Source of the DNA: Arthrobotrys musiformis
Taxonomy: Eukaryota > Ascomycota > Orbiliomycetes > Orbiliales > Orbiliaceae
Length of the DNA: 64,000 nt
Assembly (NCBI GenBank): GCA_036971715.1
Contig: JAVHJL010000002.1
Coordinates: 2,202,501 to 2,266,500, forward strand
Direction: 5' to 3'
Under the pieces are notes generated by a model. The model saw nothing but the letters and a program-made list of their open reading frames with translations, was not told the DNA's origin and searched no databases. The number at the start of each line of letters is the position of its first letter. Within the stretch, counting starts at the first letter, position 1. Made by a program: the position numbers and the translations under genes. Positions 22,836 through 33,757 of the stretch are shown piece after piece.

Positions 22836-25800
22836 TTTTGTATTAATCTACAGATAGATAGCAAGAGGGAGTCGTCGCACTTCGTATGTATGGTTCCGTT
22901 TTGGTAGAGTATTGTTTGCGGTGTGGCGGCGGTAAAGCAGATATCAGAAAAGAGGGTGTCAAATCGGTCAGTCCGTGTGACCTATGGTTCGACAGTCAGC
23001 ATACCCATCCGATATCTCGTTCGCAAGGAGGTACAAAGCAAATAAAAAATCCGCAGGTTTTAAAGGTCGGCGGCCCGGTAGCTTCAAGTCTCGAGATGAT
23101 GTTCTGAAGTTGAGGCACCTGCACTTTTGCTTGTGTATGCACCTGGATCCTGCTTTCGCGTGACTCCTTTGGGCGGAACACAAGACGAAGCAAGGCGGAT
23201 AAAGGAACTTCCGAGACCGTCTGTTTAAGCTTACCTATGGATGGAAGCGAGGTCTGATGGTTGTCGTAATTAGGATTATTGATAGCCGGTAGTGAAAGTA
23301 GCCGGATTTCGTACGGGTTAAGAAAAGAAAGTGGTGACGGTGGTGGAGCGCCGATGGTCGAATGAATATTAAAAGGTCTAAATGTCGAAGCTAACGCAAC
23401 TGGAACGACGACGCTATGAGATCCCAAAACAAGGTCAACGGTGGATAGTAGGAAAAGATAAGAAACGGAATGGAAGGATGTATTAAATAAGAGGAATGTT
23501 AACAGCGGTCGATGGCAGGAGATAGCTCTACCATTTACAATCCCCCGAACGATCGAGGTATCACCGTGAGGAGGAGGAGGAATGATATTCCAGGCTTGTG
23601 TGGCCGGGATGTTCTGTTATGTTTGGAGGGTGTAGATAGAGGAAGAGGTGTGGATTAGGCCAACTGGGGAGGCACTCACTTGTGCACCGGTGGCAGGGTG
23701 TTTGGGGTGAAGGTTGTTTGGCCGGGAAGCGAGCGAGCACAAGGTTCTGGCTGGTTAGTTGGGAGACGGGCTGGCCGGTTGGTTGGCTTGGAGTGTAATA
23801 TCGGAGGGCAGAGCTGGCCGAGCTTGCGCTGCGCACAAAAATATAACGTTAACGCGGTCGAATGGGCTGCATTGGTAGGATATGAAGGATGAAGGTCGAA
23901 GGGATGTAGGATGTGGCCACGCCCGCCAGGCTGTTCGTCTCAGTGGCCGCCCCTCGATCGTCGTCGGCGTGCAGATAAACCCGTCTAGCGAGAGGCCATA
24001 TGGACATTATATCGCCATGCTCTACAACTCTATTATTTCGGGCGTGGCAATGACATTGACCTGATACGATACGACGATGTGTGATCTGGTCTGGTCCATC
24101 CGATATAACAATATAATAGCTCCTTGGCTATCTTCTTGTAACTCGTGACTACAGAGTCGATTAACTTCGAATTCGAATTCGTCAATGCAAGTTTGCAACT
24201 TTTTGCAACTGCTCGTCAAATCTGTTTGTCAAAGACATATGGCATGTTCCTGTCCAATGATGCAATTCGCCTGGATTGTCCTATACTTCTATGCATCCAC
24301 GGCATCGCCTGCAGGTCTAATCAAGCATTTTGCATGAATAAATCCCTGGTCTCCGCAAGCCGCGACCAACCTAATGTTGATTGGGCGGCATTTGGCACCT
24401 TCTCAAGGCGGTTCTTCTCCTGCATTTCTGGTCCCCCAGTTCTCCAGGAATGAAAGCCAAAAAACCCGAACCCCAGAAATTCTGAGCTTTAGGTTGGAGT
24501 ACGTTATTGATACTCCTGTCTGCGCCTTCTAGAAGCCGCATGTCGTCATGACCGCTGAAACTGAAATCGTCTAAGCCGCAAGCTTATCGTAACTTACGTA
24601 TGTAAGCTTGGATCGAATCCTCGAAGCATGTAACTCAACATTCCATGCATACTTCTTTTTTAGGTCGCATCTGCATCGGGCTAGACCGTCTGGAGCTCGA
24701 GCTCGCTCGTTTCAATGTTTGGACGATTCTTAGTCAGGAAGCCTCAAACAACGCCTTTCGCAAGAGAGCGACCAGTTTTGTTCGTATCGAGACGAATTGT
24801 CCTTTTTGAGCTTGCCAATCAGTAAGCACCATAATGTACTAAGATGAGCAGTGCGTAGCCACCTGCGCTCTTCTCAGCAATAGTGGCTTTGGGATCGATG
24901 CTCATTGCGTGGTCCAGAGCTCTAGCGCTCTTTCCCTCATCTTTTTTTTTTCTTTCCTGTCCGGCGACTTCAAAAGTACAGGCCACAACCAGGATACTTC
25001 GGCAACGAGACTAGTCCGCGCGCGGTCCTGTACGGTCTGGTGAACAGCCAGATGGGCGTCGGTGGGATGACCTACGCGACATACGTCAGCAAATAATAAT
25101 GGCGATAATATATCCAACTCGATCTGGTAGACTTACACATGCTGTTGTTGCCATCGATGTCCGAGGCTGAATGTCTTCTGTTGATGTTTGTCAGGCTCTA
25201 AAAATTTGGTGGATGACCTGCGGAGCTCGAGGATATGTCGACCGTCTATCAATGGAGGGCCCACTAACTGGCTTAAGCTTTCAGGGTTTCGATGCCCCTG
25301 GTAAGTGGTGAAAGGATGCAATGGACCTAACTCTTGCATGGAATATAATGGCATTTTTTCATCTAGTTAAGATCGTATATTTCATTGTGCATCTCGTACA
25401 TTTATGGCTCACTCCGCCCACATTCTGCGGAGATTGTAGATATAAATCTGCTTTATATATACGTACTTACCTAAGTAGTAATATATGTTGGAAGCTAGAA
25501 GGCTTCGTGAATTCGAGCCCACCTCTGTCTTAACTAATCACCCTCTCTAGGATCCTATTAAAATTCATTTCTAGATACTTATAAACTCAGTGTTGGAAGT
25601 TGTTCTGGATCAGAAAGGCCAACTGAAAGAGATCACAGGGCATCTTTTGTAGACTTTCGAGGCTCTGATCCGGGTTCCTCTACCTTTGTTTCAAAATGTA
25701 ACACGTTAACACATCGATATTAATATTAACGAAAATTTAAACGAGAAGCAACTTTCTGAACTAAGTGTTTGAAAATAGGTAACTGAATAAGCTACAAAGT

Positions 25801-26129
25801 GAATAATTTAATTGGATGGCTTTGTCGGTAACCATTTGCGTGGCTTTGGAGCCAGCCTTTTCATCAGTACAGCTATGATCCAAAGTCTTAAGTCTTCTGT
25901 CCTAATATGAGAGCATACCCACTGCTTCAGGATGTCGTCGGTTTCACTAAGTGCGGTTTACATGTTATAAGGCCCACCGATGAACACTGTGAGTGGTTAC
26001 AGAGCGATTCTTTACCATTATAGTCACTCTAGATAACTTTAATCATGAGAGCGCAATTGATAATTGCAATATTGTGAAGCTTGAATCTATATCAATGTAA
26101 AACCTAACCATTAGACTCAGTAGAAACTG
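22836..26129. other. Gene-poor stretch right of ATG26
   Basis: No supported gene in 3.3 kb. The left part is the ATG26 promoter. A 143-codon open stretch on the minus strand (23427-22996) has no ATG at all and no recognisable family, so it is not called. From about 24480, and strongly from 25330 to 26110, the DNA is A/T-rich with stop codons in all frames, like decayed non-coding DNA. Confidence 0.45.
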
Positions 26130-28821
26130 CTAAGATATTCGGCATTTCGAAATCTCCAATGGGATTGATTGTTCGGCGGCGTCCCCGTCAACGGCTTCGG
26201 TCAAAGCAGGTTGGACCCCCTCCCACAAAGTCCCAAGTCCCAGCCGTCTAAAATCGGGTGTCCACGAGGATGAAGGAATAGAAAATGTCCACCCAAACTT
26301 CTTGCCGATGTCAAATAGGGCCTCAAGATTCGCATCCACGGATTCACGGTTCTCCGCGCATACAACTAATGTCGTGTCCACAAGGCATGCGAATGGCAAT
26401 TTGTCGTTGATCTCACTATTAATAATCGATTGCCAGTGGCCAGAGGCTAATGGGAGATCGAATGGCAGCGCCTTCCACCTGTATATACGGCCCTCGGGTG
26501 TCTGGAAGTTGAGACCTTGAAAAGACGGCGGCATCTGGAGTGGCCACGCGCAGTAGTGAACATTAATTCTTCCTCTGGCAAATACAGCGTCGGGGTAGTC
26601 CCGCTTGTAGGCCTTGGAGAACTCGAGCAGGTCCCTCCTTAGCAGTTTTAAATTAGGAATATTTCGCTCAATTTCGGAAGGCAATTTGTAATAGAAGTAT
26701 ATATCGTCATATCCGTCGGTTCCTCTTATGACAATGGGGAGGGCGCAGGGCAGCTCGTAGTCCGATACCCTCGTGATAACCCCGTCTGACTCTAAACCCG
26801 TCGCAATGTTGGAGATGAATCGCGACTCAAGTGGATAGATAGTTAGAGGCCTATCCCGCCGAGCAGCTTCGATGATAGTGCGAAAGGATTCAACGGCGTT
26901 CCAGCATCGAACACGCGCACGATGGCTATTGTACTGGTTGGGGGGAAAGGGTTGTGGAACAGGGTCGAAGTTTCCCTCTTTCAGATACTTTTCCCGTTCA
27001 TCAGCTGGGACGTATTTCTGGATCACTTGGCGGAAAAGTTCTGAAGAGGGAGGATCTGTATTCAACTTCTGTAACGCATCCGCTACTATATCGAGAAGAT
27101 CGAATTCCCTTCCCGGGTTTCTATCGATGATGATAAACTCATAATAGTTTCTCGCCATGCTCCCGTATTGTGCAAAATTGATATACGCGAGGCGGCTGAA
27201 TATATCATCTAAGGACCATTCAATCGTCCAAGGTTGTAGTGAAAGCTGCTCGGCATCTTTTTTCGGTGCAGTTCGAGATCGTGTAATCCACGTGTCCACA
27301 AGCCCGCCTGCGGCGGTACAAGGCGGGATGGGCTTCCGGTTTCCACTTTCTAGTTCTGGGTCGTACAATAAAACTTGGAGCCTTGCGACTCTTTCATTCA
27401 ATTCCTCTGCTAGTCGTAGGGCTAGAGCGTCGTTCTTGCTCATCCTCCCCACGAGGTAGCATCGCAACTCCCTCTCTCTCACGATCTCGCCTTCGACCCT
27501 AGCGGGCGGGATAGGAGGATCAGCGGAGCCCTTTGTGACCGCGATAAATCCGTGTAGCACAGCGAGTTCACATTCCTGGCCGGTGTCTTTTTCGGGGGAA
27601 TACCAACATGGATAATCACCAGGATCATTACCGTATCTATGGCATGCAATCAGTGTGTTAACAGCGAGGAAGTCTTCAAATTGAAAGGCAAAATGGCCGA
27701 GATTGGTCCATTGTACAATATCATGGAAATAGAGGAATAGGATATCCCAGCCTTTGGCACTCATTTCTCGGGGCCCATTTCCCGTAGCAATCTCAACTCC
27801 CAAGATACAAGTGGTAGTAGAGGATGGCCGTGAGTCAAGAAGAAAATCGCAAACAGCATTGCGTAGGAACCAAAATGTACCGGGCTGTCCTTCAAAAAAA
27901 CCCTCAGAATTTTATGTACTCTTCGAGATCATCGACAAAAGACTCTTGAAGGAAGGAGTCAATGGTTTGGGCTTGGGCTTGGGTTGCTCTCAAAAGCTCT
28001 CTGGAGTCGACTTTGTACACAAGAAACTCGCGGAACACAAAGCGGATGATGGTGTCTCGCATGTCTAACTCCGGTTTCATATCGGTATTACTGGCTTCTT
28101 CGCCGAGGATGGGGGAGGGGGAATCGTATAGAGAAGGGACAATAGAATAGAGTTTCTTAATCGTCGACTTCGTGTACTGAATTAAGAAATTCTTGAGGAC
28201 GACAACGGGGTCATCAGACGGAAAACCTTCTAGCCTAGACATTGGAATTGTTGGGTCAAGGAGTGACTTGAAAACCTTGACTCCAGTTTTTGCTTGAGGA
28301 CTCTCCTTTTCGACTTCAGAGTCTTGATTCGATATCGCTTGCGCTGTTGCTGACCCTGCGGGCGGCTTGCAATTGGCCTCCCATTTCTTCTCTTCTTCTT
28401 CTAAGTTCTTGACTTCGGATTCAAGTTTCAAGATTTCGTGGATGTGAGAACGATTATCTTGAGATATACTAAAAAATCGACGGTTGACTTGGTTTCTGAG
28501 CGACAAGACTTCCCTCCCGAGGGCTATCTTAGTCTTGATGTTCTCTTTCGCGTCTGTATCGGCATCGACATTTATTTTTGTTATACGTTTGTAGGCTCCA
28601 TGTTTGCGCTTGTAGGATTCGTATAGCTTTTTACGTTCACGGTGATGCTTGGAACAGAGAGTATGATCAGGTCGGGACAATTTCGCCCGACAATCGGAGC
28701 CCTTTTCGTCAAAAGCGCAGCATCTTATAATTAGGGCTGTGGAGGAAGAGGAAGATCTCTGGGCTAATTTGGGATTCTTGGCAGACAGAGAGTGGGCTGC
28801 CAGCATCGTTGGGTTTTGCAT
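26130..28821 (-). pseudogene. Broken gene resembling fungal rvt (cellular reverse-transcriptase-related) family
   Basis: Two minus-strand frames abut. The first (28821-27904, ATG start) has a zinc-finger-like Cys/Cys/Cys/His N-terminus (CCAFDEKGSDCRAK, LCSKHH) followed by a Lys/Glu-rich coiled coil. The second (open from about 27917 down to 26130) begins GFFEGQPGTFWFLRNAV and continues with KGWDILFLYFHDIV, RCYLVGRMSKNDAL and EFIIIDRNPGREFDLLD, ending in an RT-palm-like block (RINVHYCAWPL, LPFDLPLASGHWQSIIN, LVDTTLVVCAEN). The second frame lies one base away from the first and takes over right at its TGA, so one ancestral protein of about 900 aa is split by a frameshift. No intron fits the gap. 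The architecture (Cys/His N-terminus, coiled coil, RT-like end) is what I recall of fungal rvt proteins. The usual RT catalytic aspartates are not evident. A real programmed +1 shift or an assembly error remain possible. Confidence 0.6.
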
Positions 28822-30394
28822 CTCCGTCTCAGGGTTTCCCCAGAATGGTATGGTAGTTGGTGTCAGCTTCCTGCCTTTAGATAAGTACCTAGGTAATAAA
28901 GCTAAGATATATGTGGGTTGGACTCGAACCCCGCTTTGATGTTCAATCTTGACTGGTTAATGCCAGAATACCACGAGCAACGCAATCAACGGTTAATGTT
29001 GAGAGATATCGCATATGGAGGTAGCTTGTTTATTACTTATTGATACTATCTACAGGATTCACCAAATTGCAAAAAATTTCATTCCTCACGAAATGCTGCG
29101 CTGCACTGTGCTACCCTCTTTGATTTCACCGTACCCAAATATTCTGCAGCCTCGACATAGCTAAACCCGACTGCCACACGTCCCAGTTGTAATTATAAGT
29201 CACAGTGGTATCATTACGGTTACCTAGGTAAGTTCCTGCTACAATACCTCTGCTGTTTCCGGGCCTAGTAACAGGCCCAGTTATAAGCATAGCTACGGGC
29301 TGGCCTACATAGACCCAGGCCTTCCAACAAACCTACTAACCATAAATGGGCCTACAACTAGACCTGTAGGCAGGCCAGTGGATCCATGGACGGGCTAGTA
29401 GCCAGGTCAGCAGCCATGTTAGTAGATAGGCTAGTAGCTACGCCTATAGCCAAGTGGTTCTTCAAAAAAGCTCTTAAGCTAGAGCTTCAACTTAATTGCA
29501 ATTTATATCAACATTTAATGTTTGCTTTAGCATCCTCCAGAAAGTCTTGGCAAACTAACATTTCCTCAGTTTAGCTAAAATGACAAACTAAGGGATCATA
29601 GCATCTCGACTTTAGTTTTATTATGGTCTAGCCTTCTGACGATTGGTTGCATTGAACTTACAGTAATATTGCTTGCCAGACTGCCCTGACAGTCGCCGGC
29701 ATTATTGTCACATCGAGCGCGAACCCGGACGTCGCGGACGTCCAGCTACAGGAGACCACCTGAATTATAGCGTTCAATTACTAAGCTACACTTGTATATA
29801 ATTATCTTCATCATTCCCTTATGTGTTCTCGATTGGATGCTTTAATATGTTAGCCTAAATTTAATGTCATCTTCAAAGCCCATTGCGCACTTATAATGAT
29901 GAATCAATGATATATCCCAAGCTAAGCCGCTTGATCTGGACATCGTATTTTGTCTATTCGTCAACGCGATTGCAACGTTGCAATCTGCTCACAAATTGAC
30001 TCCAAATAGCACTGCTTACCAAATCCAACTGGATCCTCCACCCACGGCTAGTCAACTTGACTCACAAATAAACTGCAGGTACCAGTAAAAATCGCAGAAT
30101 CTCGCCAATTATGCCAGGCCTGACGATTTCCCGTCTGATTCATATCTGACTAATATCATTTTCGTCTGAAATTTTCATTCAGATCCTGTTGAGCAGGTCG
30201 AGTGGTTTGCGCAGGATCCAAGCCTGACCTACTTAAAGCCGGCCGAGAAGTCGCTCAATCCGGCTCGATATCAAAATCCAACCCACCAGAAAAAACCCAT
30301 CTTCGCCCACATCCAACCCACAAACACCATCTCAACTTCAACCCCAAATATCCTCCCCCAAACCCACAAAAGAAAGAAATTCAGAAGCGTCAAA
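28822..30394. other. Gene-poor, repeat-bearing stretch upstream of MOG1
   Basis: This 1.6 kb stretch has no supported gene. It contains a degenerate GGCC/CTAGTAG minisatellite (29259-29455) and a GC-rich palindrome (29727-29743) in otherwise A/T-rich DNA. A B-box-like sequence on the minus strand near 28920 lacks a matching tRNA fold. Confidence 0.5.
29259..29455. repeat. Degenerate minisatellite with GGCC and CTAGTAG words
   Basis: Words such as GGGCCTAGTA, CAGGCCCAG, GGCTAGTAGC, GGCTGGCC and CAGGTCAGCAGCC recur irregularly about every 10-20 bases. The units are too diverged to give a clean consensus by eye. It looks like an old tandem array rather than a mobile element end. Confidence 0.5.
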
Positions 30395-31393
30395 ATGCAA
30401 TCCCTAAGCTTCACTGAGAAAGAGCTCTTCGGCGGTGCCATCACCGCCAATGTCCCATCCGCATGGACAGACCTCAGGTTTGTAATTTGAAATAAAAAGA
30501 CCCCGCTACCCCCCCACGCCAATCGTTCAAAGCTTCCGCGTTTCTAAAGCTTCGGTCCTTCAAGATCAAGCACCACGTTCATTACCGCGCGCGCCTGCTC
30601 AATCTCTTAAAACTCTTCTCCCCCCCTTTGGCTTCGAACTTCTCTTTCAAAATCCAATTATGAAAAAATAAAATGAAAAAAATACTGGGAACAATTTAAC
30701 CAACCACATACCCCCGCCCGACGGTCAAAAAAACCCCGGATATTTCTCATAATATAGCAACATCCGTCAAGTACCAGATAACCAGGAATGTTTCATCGAT
30801 ATCACCGGTCTCGCGACCTTGATATTCGAACTCAACGAAAGAGTTGAAAAGGAAAACGACGAAGAAGCCGTCAAGTACCATCTCTCGGATATCTTCGAGG
30901 AGAGCCCCTACAAGATTTGGAAAAGCTGGAAATTGGAGACAGCGGAGGCTCCGCGACTAGAGTATGTCAACCCCCGAATCACCTAAATATACTACAGATG
31001 CAGTCCTCTAAAGTAACAATTTACCATCTCATCAGTGGCATTCCGGCCTATGCCATGCTCCTCACGACCCCGTACATTGAAAATCGTCGTGATAAAGTCG
31101 GACACGAATCCCAATTCGTCGCTCTCGCAGTCATAATCATCAGACTCGAGAAGCAGAAGACGGATATCGTCATCACGGCCAATATGCCTCACTCCCGAGG
31201 AGAAGCCGCCGAGGAGCCAACCATCTGTCCCCCCGGCTATGAGGCAGAGAAGGGAATCCCAGAAGATTACGTCTGGACGCCCGAGAATGCCGGCCAACCA
31301 TTGAAAAATCTGCTCGAAATCATCGAACAGGGTGTCAAAACTTTCAACATCCATGATTTCGGATTGTTCGTGAACGAAGAGGAGGAGAACTAG
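30395..31393 (+). CDS. MOG1: MOG1-like Ran GTPase-interacting nuclear import factor
   Basis: 214 aa in three exons (30395-30477, 30758-30961, 31036-31393). Mog1 binds Ran/Gsp1 and promotes GTP release, supporting nuclear protein import. The first exon carries the family signature ELFGGAITANVPSAWTDL. The second continues with NIRQVPDNQECFIDITG after joining at a serine codon. The third carries the beta-strand block ALAVIIIRLEKQKTDIVI and NMPH, then an extended acidic C-terminus ending NEEEEN. The first intron is 280 nt, far longer than most others in the window; the second is 74 nt with its acceptor at ATCAG. The start ATG is in CAAAATG context. Length is close to other fungal Mog1 proteins. 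The gene converges with the SnoaL-like gene. Confidence 0.88.
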
Positions 31394-31734
31394 GATATCT
31401 ACAAATAAAGCGGAGGATTTGGTTACACATACACATACACGAACGACCTATCAACCGCAACGGCATACGGTCATTGTTTTTTTCCCCTTTTGATTTTTTT
31501 GTGATACGTTGATATTACTCTACATGTCTTCCTTGACCACGACCACGTCCCTCCCATGGGGTCTAGTTCATGATCATGCATGAGAAAATTGCAACCTACC
31601 ACCCAACAGTTAATCATTCAACAATCAACCGGCAGACGACTGCCCAATATACCACCCCCAAATACCCAACAGCTCCAAGTTCCACCAACATTGTAATACC
31701 ACGTGAACTAAAAGATGAAAACAAAAAGAACTCT
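31394..31734. other. Short convergent intergenic region
   Basis: This 341 bp stretch lies between the MOG1 and SnoaL-like 3' ends. It holds a run of CACATACACATACACG near 31423 and T-rich sequence. No gene is seen. Confidence 0.5.
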
Positions 31735-32160
31735 TCATCGTACAAGCCCCGGTGTCTCAACCATCTGATCCCTCACCCCTTCCATATCAATCACAGTCCT
31801 AACCTCGACTATCCTCCCCCCGACAAACCTATAAAACGCATGTTCCACAACCTCCACATTCCTCCCCGTCGGTTTAAATCCCAAAAACTCCTTTTCAGGC
31901 GTCCCTCGAATCAACAACCTTGCCGAAACCATCTGTCCCTCCTTTGACTCATCATCATCGGCCAATAAAATATCTATATGAAATTTCAGGTCCGGAGCGG
32001 GATCTGTGGCTCGGGTTATGAGGGCGATGTATTCATCCGCTACGTAGGGTTTTTGGTTCCAGATTACCGTGGGATGGAGAAAGCTTGTGACGAGGGCCCA
32101 GTTGCGGTCGTTGATAGCTTGGATGTAGGTTTTGTAGATTTCTTTCAGCGGTGACATCAT
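31735..32160 (-). CDS. SnoaL-like (NTF2-fold) polyketide-cyclase family protein
   Basis: Single exon, 141 aa, starting with two consecutive ATGs. The family is a small alpha+beta barrel used by ester cyclases, hydrolases and many proteins of unknown role in fungi. Visible features are the N-terminal helix with IYKTYIQAINDRNWALVTSFL, the HPTVIWNQKPYVADEYIALI segment, then strands such as FHIDILLADDDE, VSARLLIRGTPEKEFLGF and VEVVEHAFYRFVGGRIVEV. The pattern of GRIVEV followed by a D at the end of the last strand is typical of SnoaL-like proteins. No signal peptide. The substrate cannot be predicted, and no pathway gene is adjacent. Confidence 0.78.
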   Translation of the reverse strand: MMSPLKEIYKTYIQAINDRNWALVTSFLHPTVIWNQKPYVADEYIALITRATDPAPDLKFHIDILLADDDESKEGQMVSARLLIRGTPEKEFLGFKPTGRNVEVVEHAFYRFVGGRIVEVRTVIDMEGVRDQMVETPGLVR

Positions 32161-32525
32161 AATATTCTTTTATATCGCCTGAAATATAAATAAACCGGAA
32201 TAAAACTCTGCAATATGATAACCAAACCAGGTAGTTTATGATATAATCATAGAAGTGCAAATTAATTCCGTACTATGTAAGTGAAGTTGAGAAATTATAT
32301 TGGCGAGCATGCGCGTGGAAATACAGTTCGTCAATGACGTTGGGTCCGTGGGTATCCCCAGCGAGCGCGGGTCGGTTCAACGGCCGGCAATGCAAGCGAG
32401 ATAACGTTTGACGAGCCCTACCACCAACATCCAATGTAGACCACAAACCCCTCCAAACCCCAGTAAACAGCCCCAATATTACTCGACCATCCAGTGACTG
32501 GCGATCCAGTCCGAAAACCTTCACA
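32161..32525. other. Divergent promoter region
   Basis: 365 bp between the SnoaL-like start and the two-TM gene start; presumably a shared promoter. No further feature seen. Confidence 0.45.
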
Positions 32526-33255
32526 ATGGGTCTCAAAGATATCCTAGAATTCGGGTCCGCCGTCGCAAAACGCATGTCCGAAGACCCAGCTCACATGCAG
32601 CGCGTAGCAAACCTCTTACTCACCAGGTACCCCCCACCATAACCCCCCCAACCAACCAAAGCTAACAAAAAAACATAATAACAGCAATCTATCCCCCGAA
32701 GACAGAGCAGTACTCTTCGAATCCCGCAAAAAGACAAGGCAATACCTCCAAACCGGCGCATCACTGGGCCTCCTCCTAGGCATCGGCACCTCAATCTTCC
32801 TCATCCGCCGCAGTGGCATCGCATACCGAAATCTTAGACGCATGCAAACTTCTGGCGCTACTGTACGTTTCGCCGACGGGAGGGAGGAATTAATCTCCAA
32901 CCTCTCACCGGCGGTGAGACCTTCATTCGCCAAAAACGCCATTACCTTCGGTATGCTGTCGATGGGTGGGTATATCTTCGGTGGCATGGTGGGGAGTTCT
33001 TTCGGCGAGCAGGCATTGCGGGAGTATCAAGCTATGCACCCTGATGCTATGAAGAGAATTAGAGCGTATGAAAGGCAGTCTATGGTTGCGATTCTTAAGC
33101 ACGCCGCGAAGGCCGCTGAAGAGCTAGATGCTGAGAGATCGGATAGGGAAGGTGTGTCTAGTTTATCGAGGAGGGAGGGAGGAGGGGGAGGGGCAGGATT
33201 TGATTCCTGGCCACCCCCAGATAACCCCCCGCCTGAGTTCCCTAGGTCGTTTTGA
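32526..33255 (+). CDS. Small two-TM membrane protein, family unknown
   Basis: 223 aa in two exons (32526-32626, 32685-33255). The intron ends GTACCC...AACAG and joins at a serine codon to read TSNLSPEDRAVLFESRKK. I do not recognise a named family. A first membrane segment reads GASLGLLLGIGTSIFLI and a second ITFGMLSMGGYIFGGMVG, both Gly-rich like oligomerising hairpins. Between them is a charged loop with RFADGREELISNL. The C-terminus is soluble and ends in a Gly-run and a Pro-rich tail. Such small Gly-rich double-span proteins are often mitochondrial inner-membrane or ER proteins, but that is inference. It is followed on the same strand by another two-TM protein. Confidence 0.72.
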
Positions 33256-33757
33256 ATATATCTACGGTATATATGATTACAGTGCTATTGAAGCTTACCT
33301 TTGTACATTATGTAATAATACATCACTCCCAGCTGTCAGGCCAGACCCCAGCTGACGTCAAGAGCGGGTCGATTGTCTAGCGTCTTAATAAAGGCCTCAG
33401 TCCGTGATATCGAACTCCCGAAAAATCTTACACAAGATATACCATCGTGCCAATAGCCAAATATCACATCGTATCGGAACCGTTCGTGTATTAATAGATT
33501 CAGGCGAGACTCCCCTGCTATTGTTTGCTCGCTTGAAATGTAACCTCCAACGTCTGGCCTCGAGACTACTCCAACGTCAACTTCAACGCCAATATTCGAT
33601 GGAGTCACACCCAAGCCTCGGCGATCGGGGACAAAATATAACAATTACATAACCATAAATATCCCTTCAAGCTGATATCTCTGATATAAAATCGAATCGT
33701 AGGACACTCGTAAATCCACCATATTCTTGCGGCGATATTGTCACGGATATCTTCATC
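33256..33757. other. Intergenic between the two small membrane-protein genes
   Basis: 502 bp. A 102-codon minus-strand frame (33644-33336) shows no family likeness and is not called. Otherwise nothing seen. Confidence 0.45.

Noticed and set aside
22996..23427. 143-codon minus-strand open frame right of ATG26
   Set aside because: It contains no ATG and no recognisable family, and no upstream exon with a start was found. Possibly leader or chance.
27904..27930. A spliceosomal intron joining the two halves of the rvt-like gene
   Set aside because: The gap between the two good frames is only a few bases; the nearest GT...AG pair is about 17 nt, below any plausible intron length.
28900..28990. 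Minus-strand tRNA candidate with a GGTTCGAGTCC box
   Set aside because: The T-stem pairs at only two positions, no A-box is found at proper spacing, and no acceptor stem forms.
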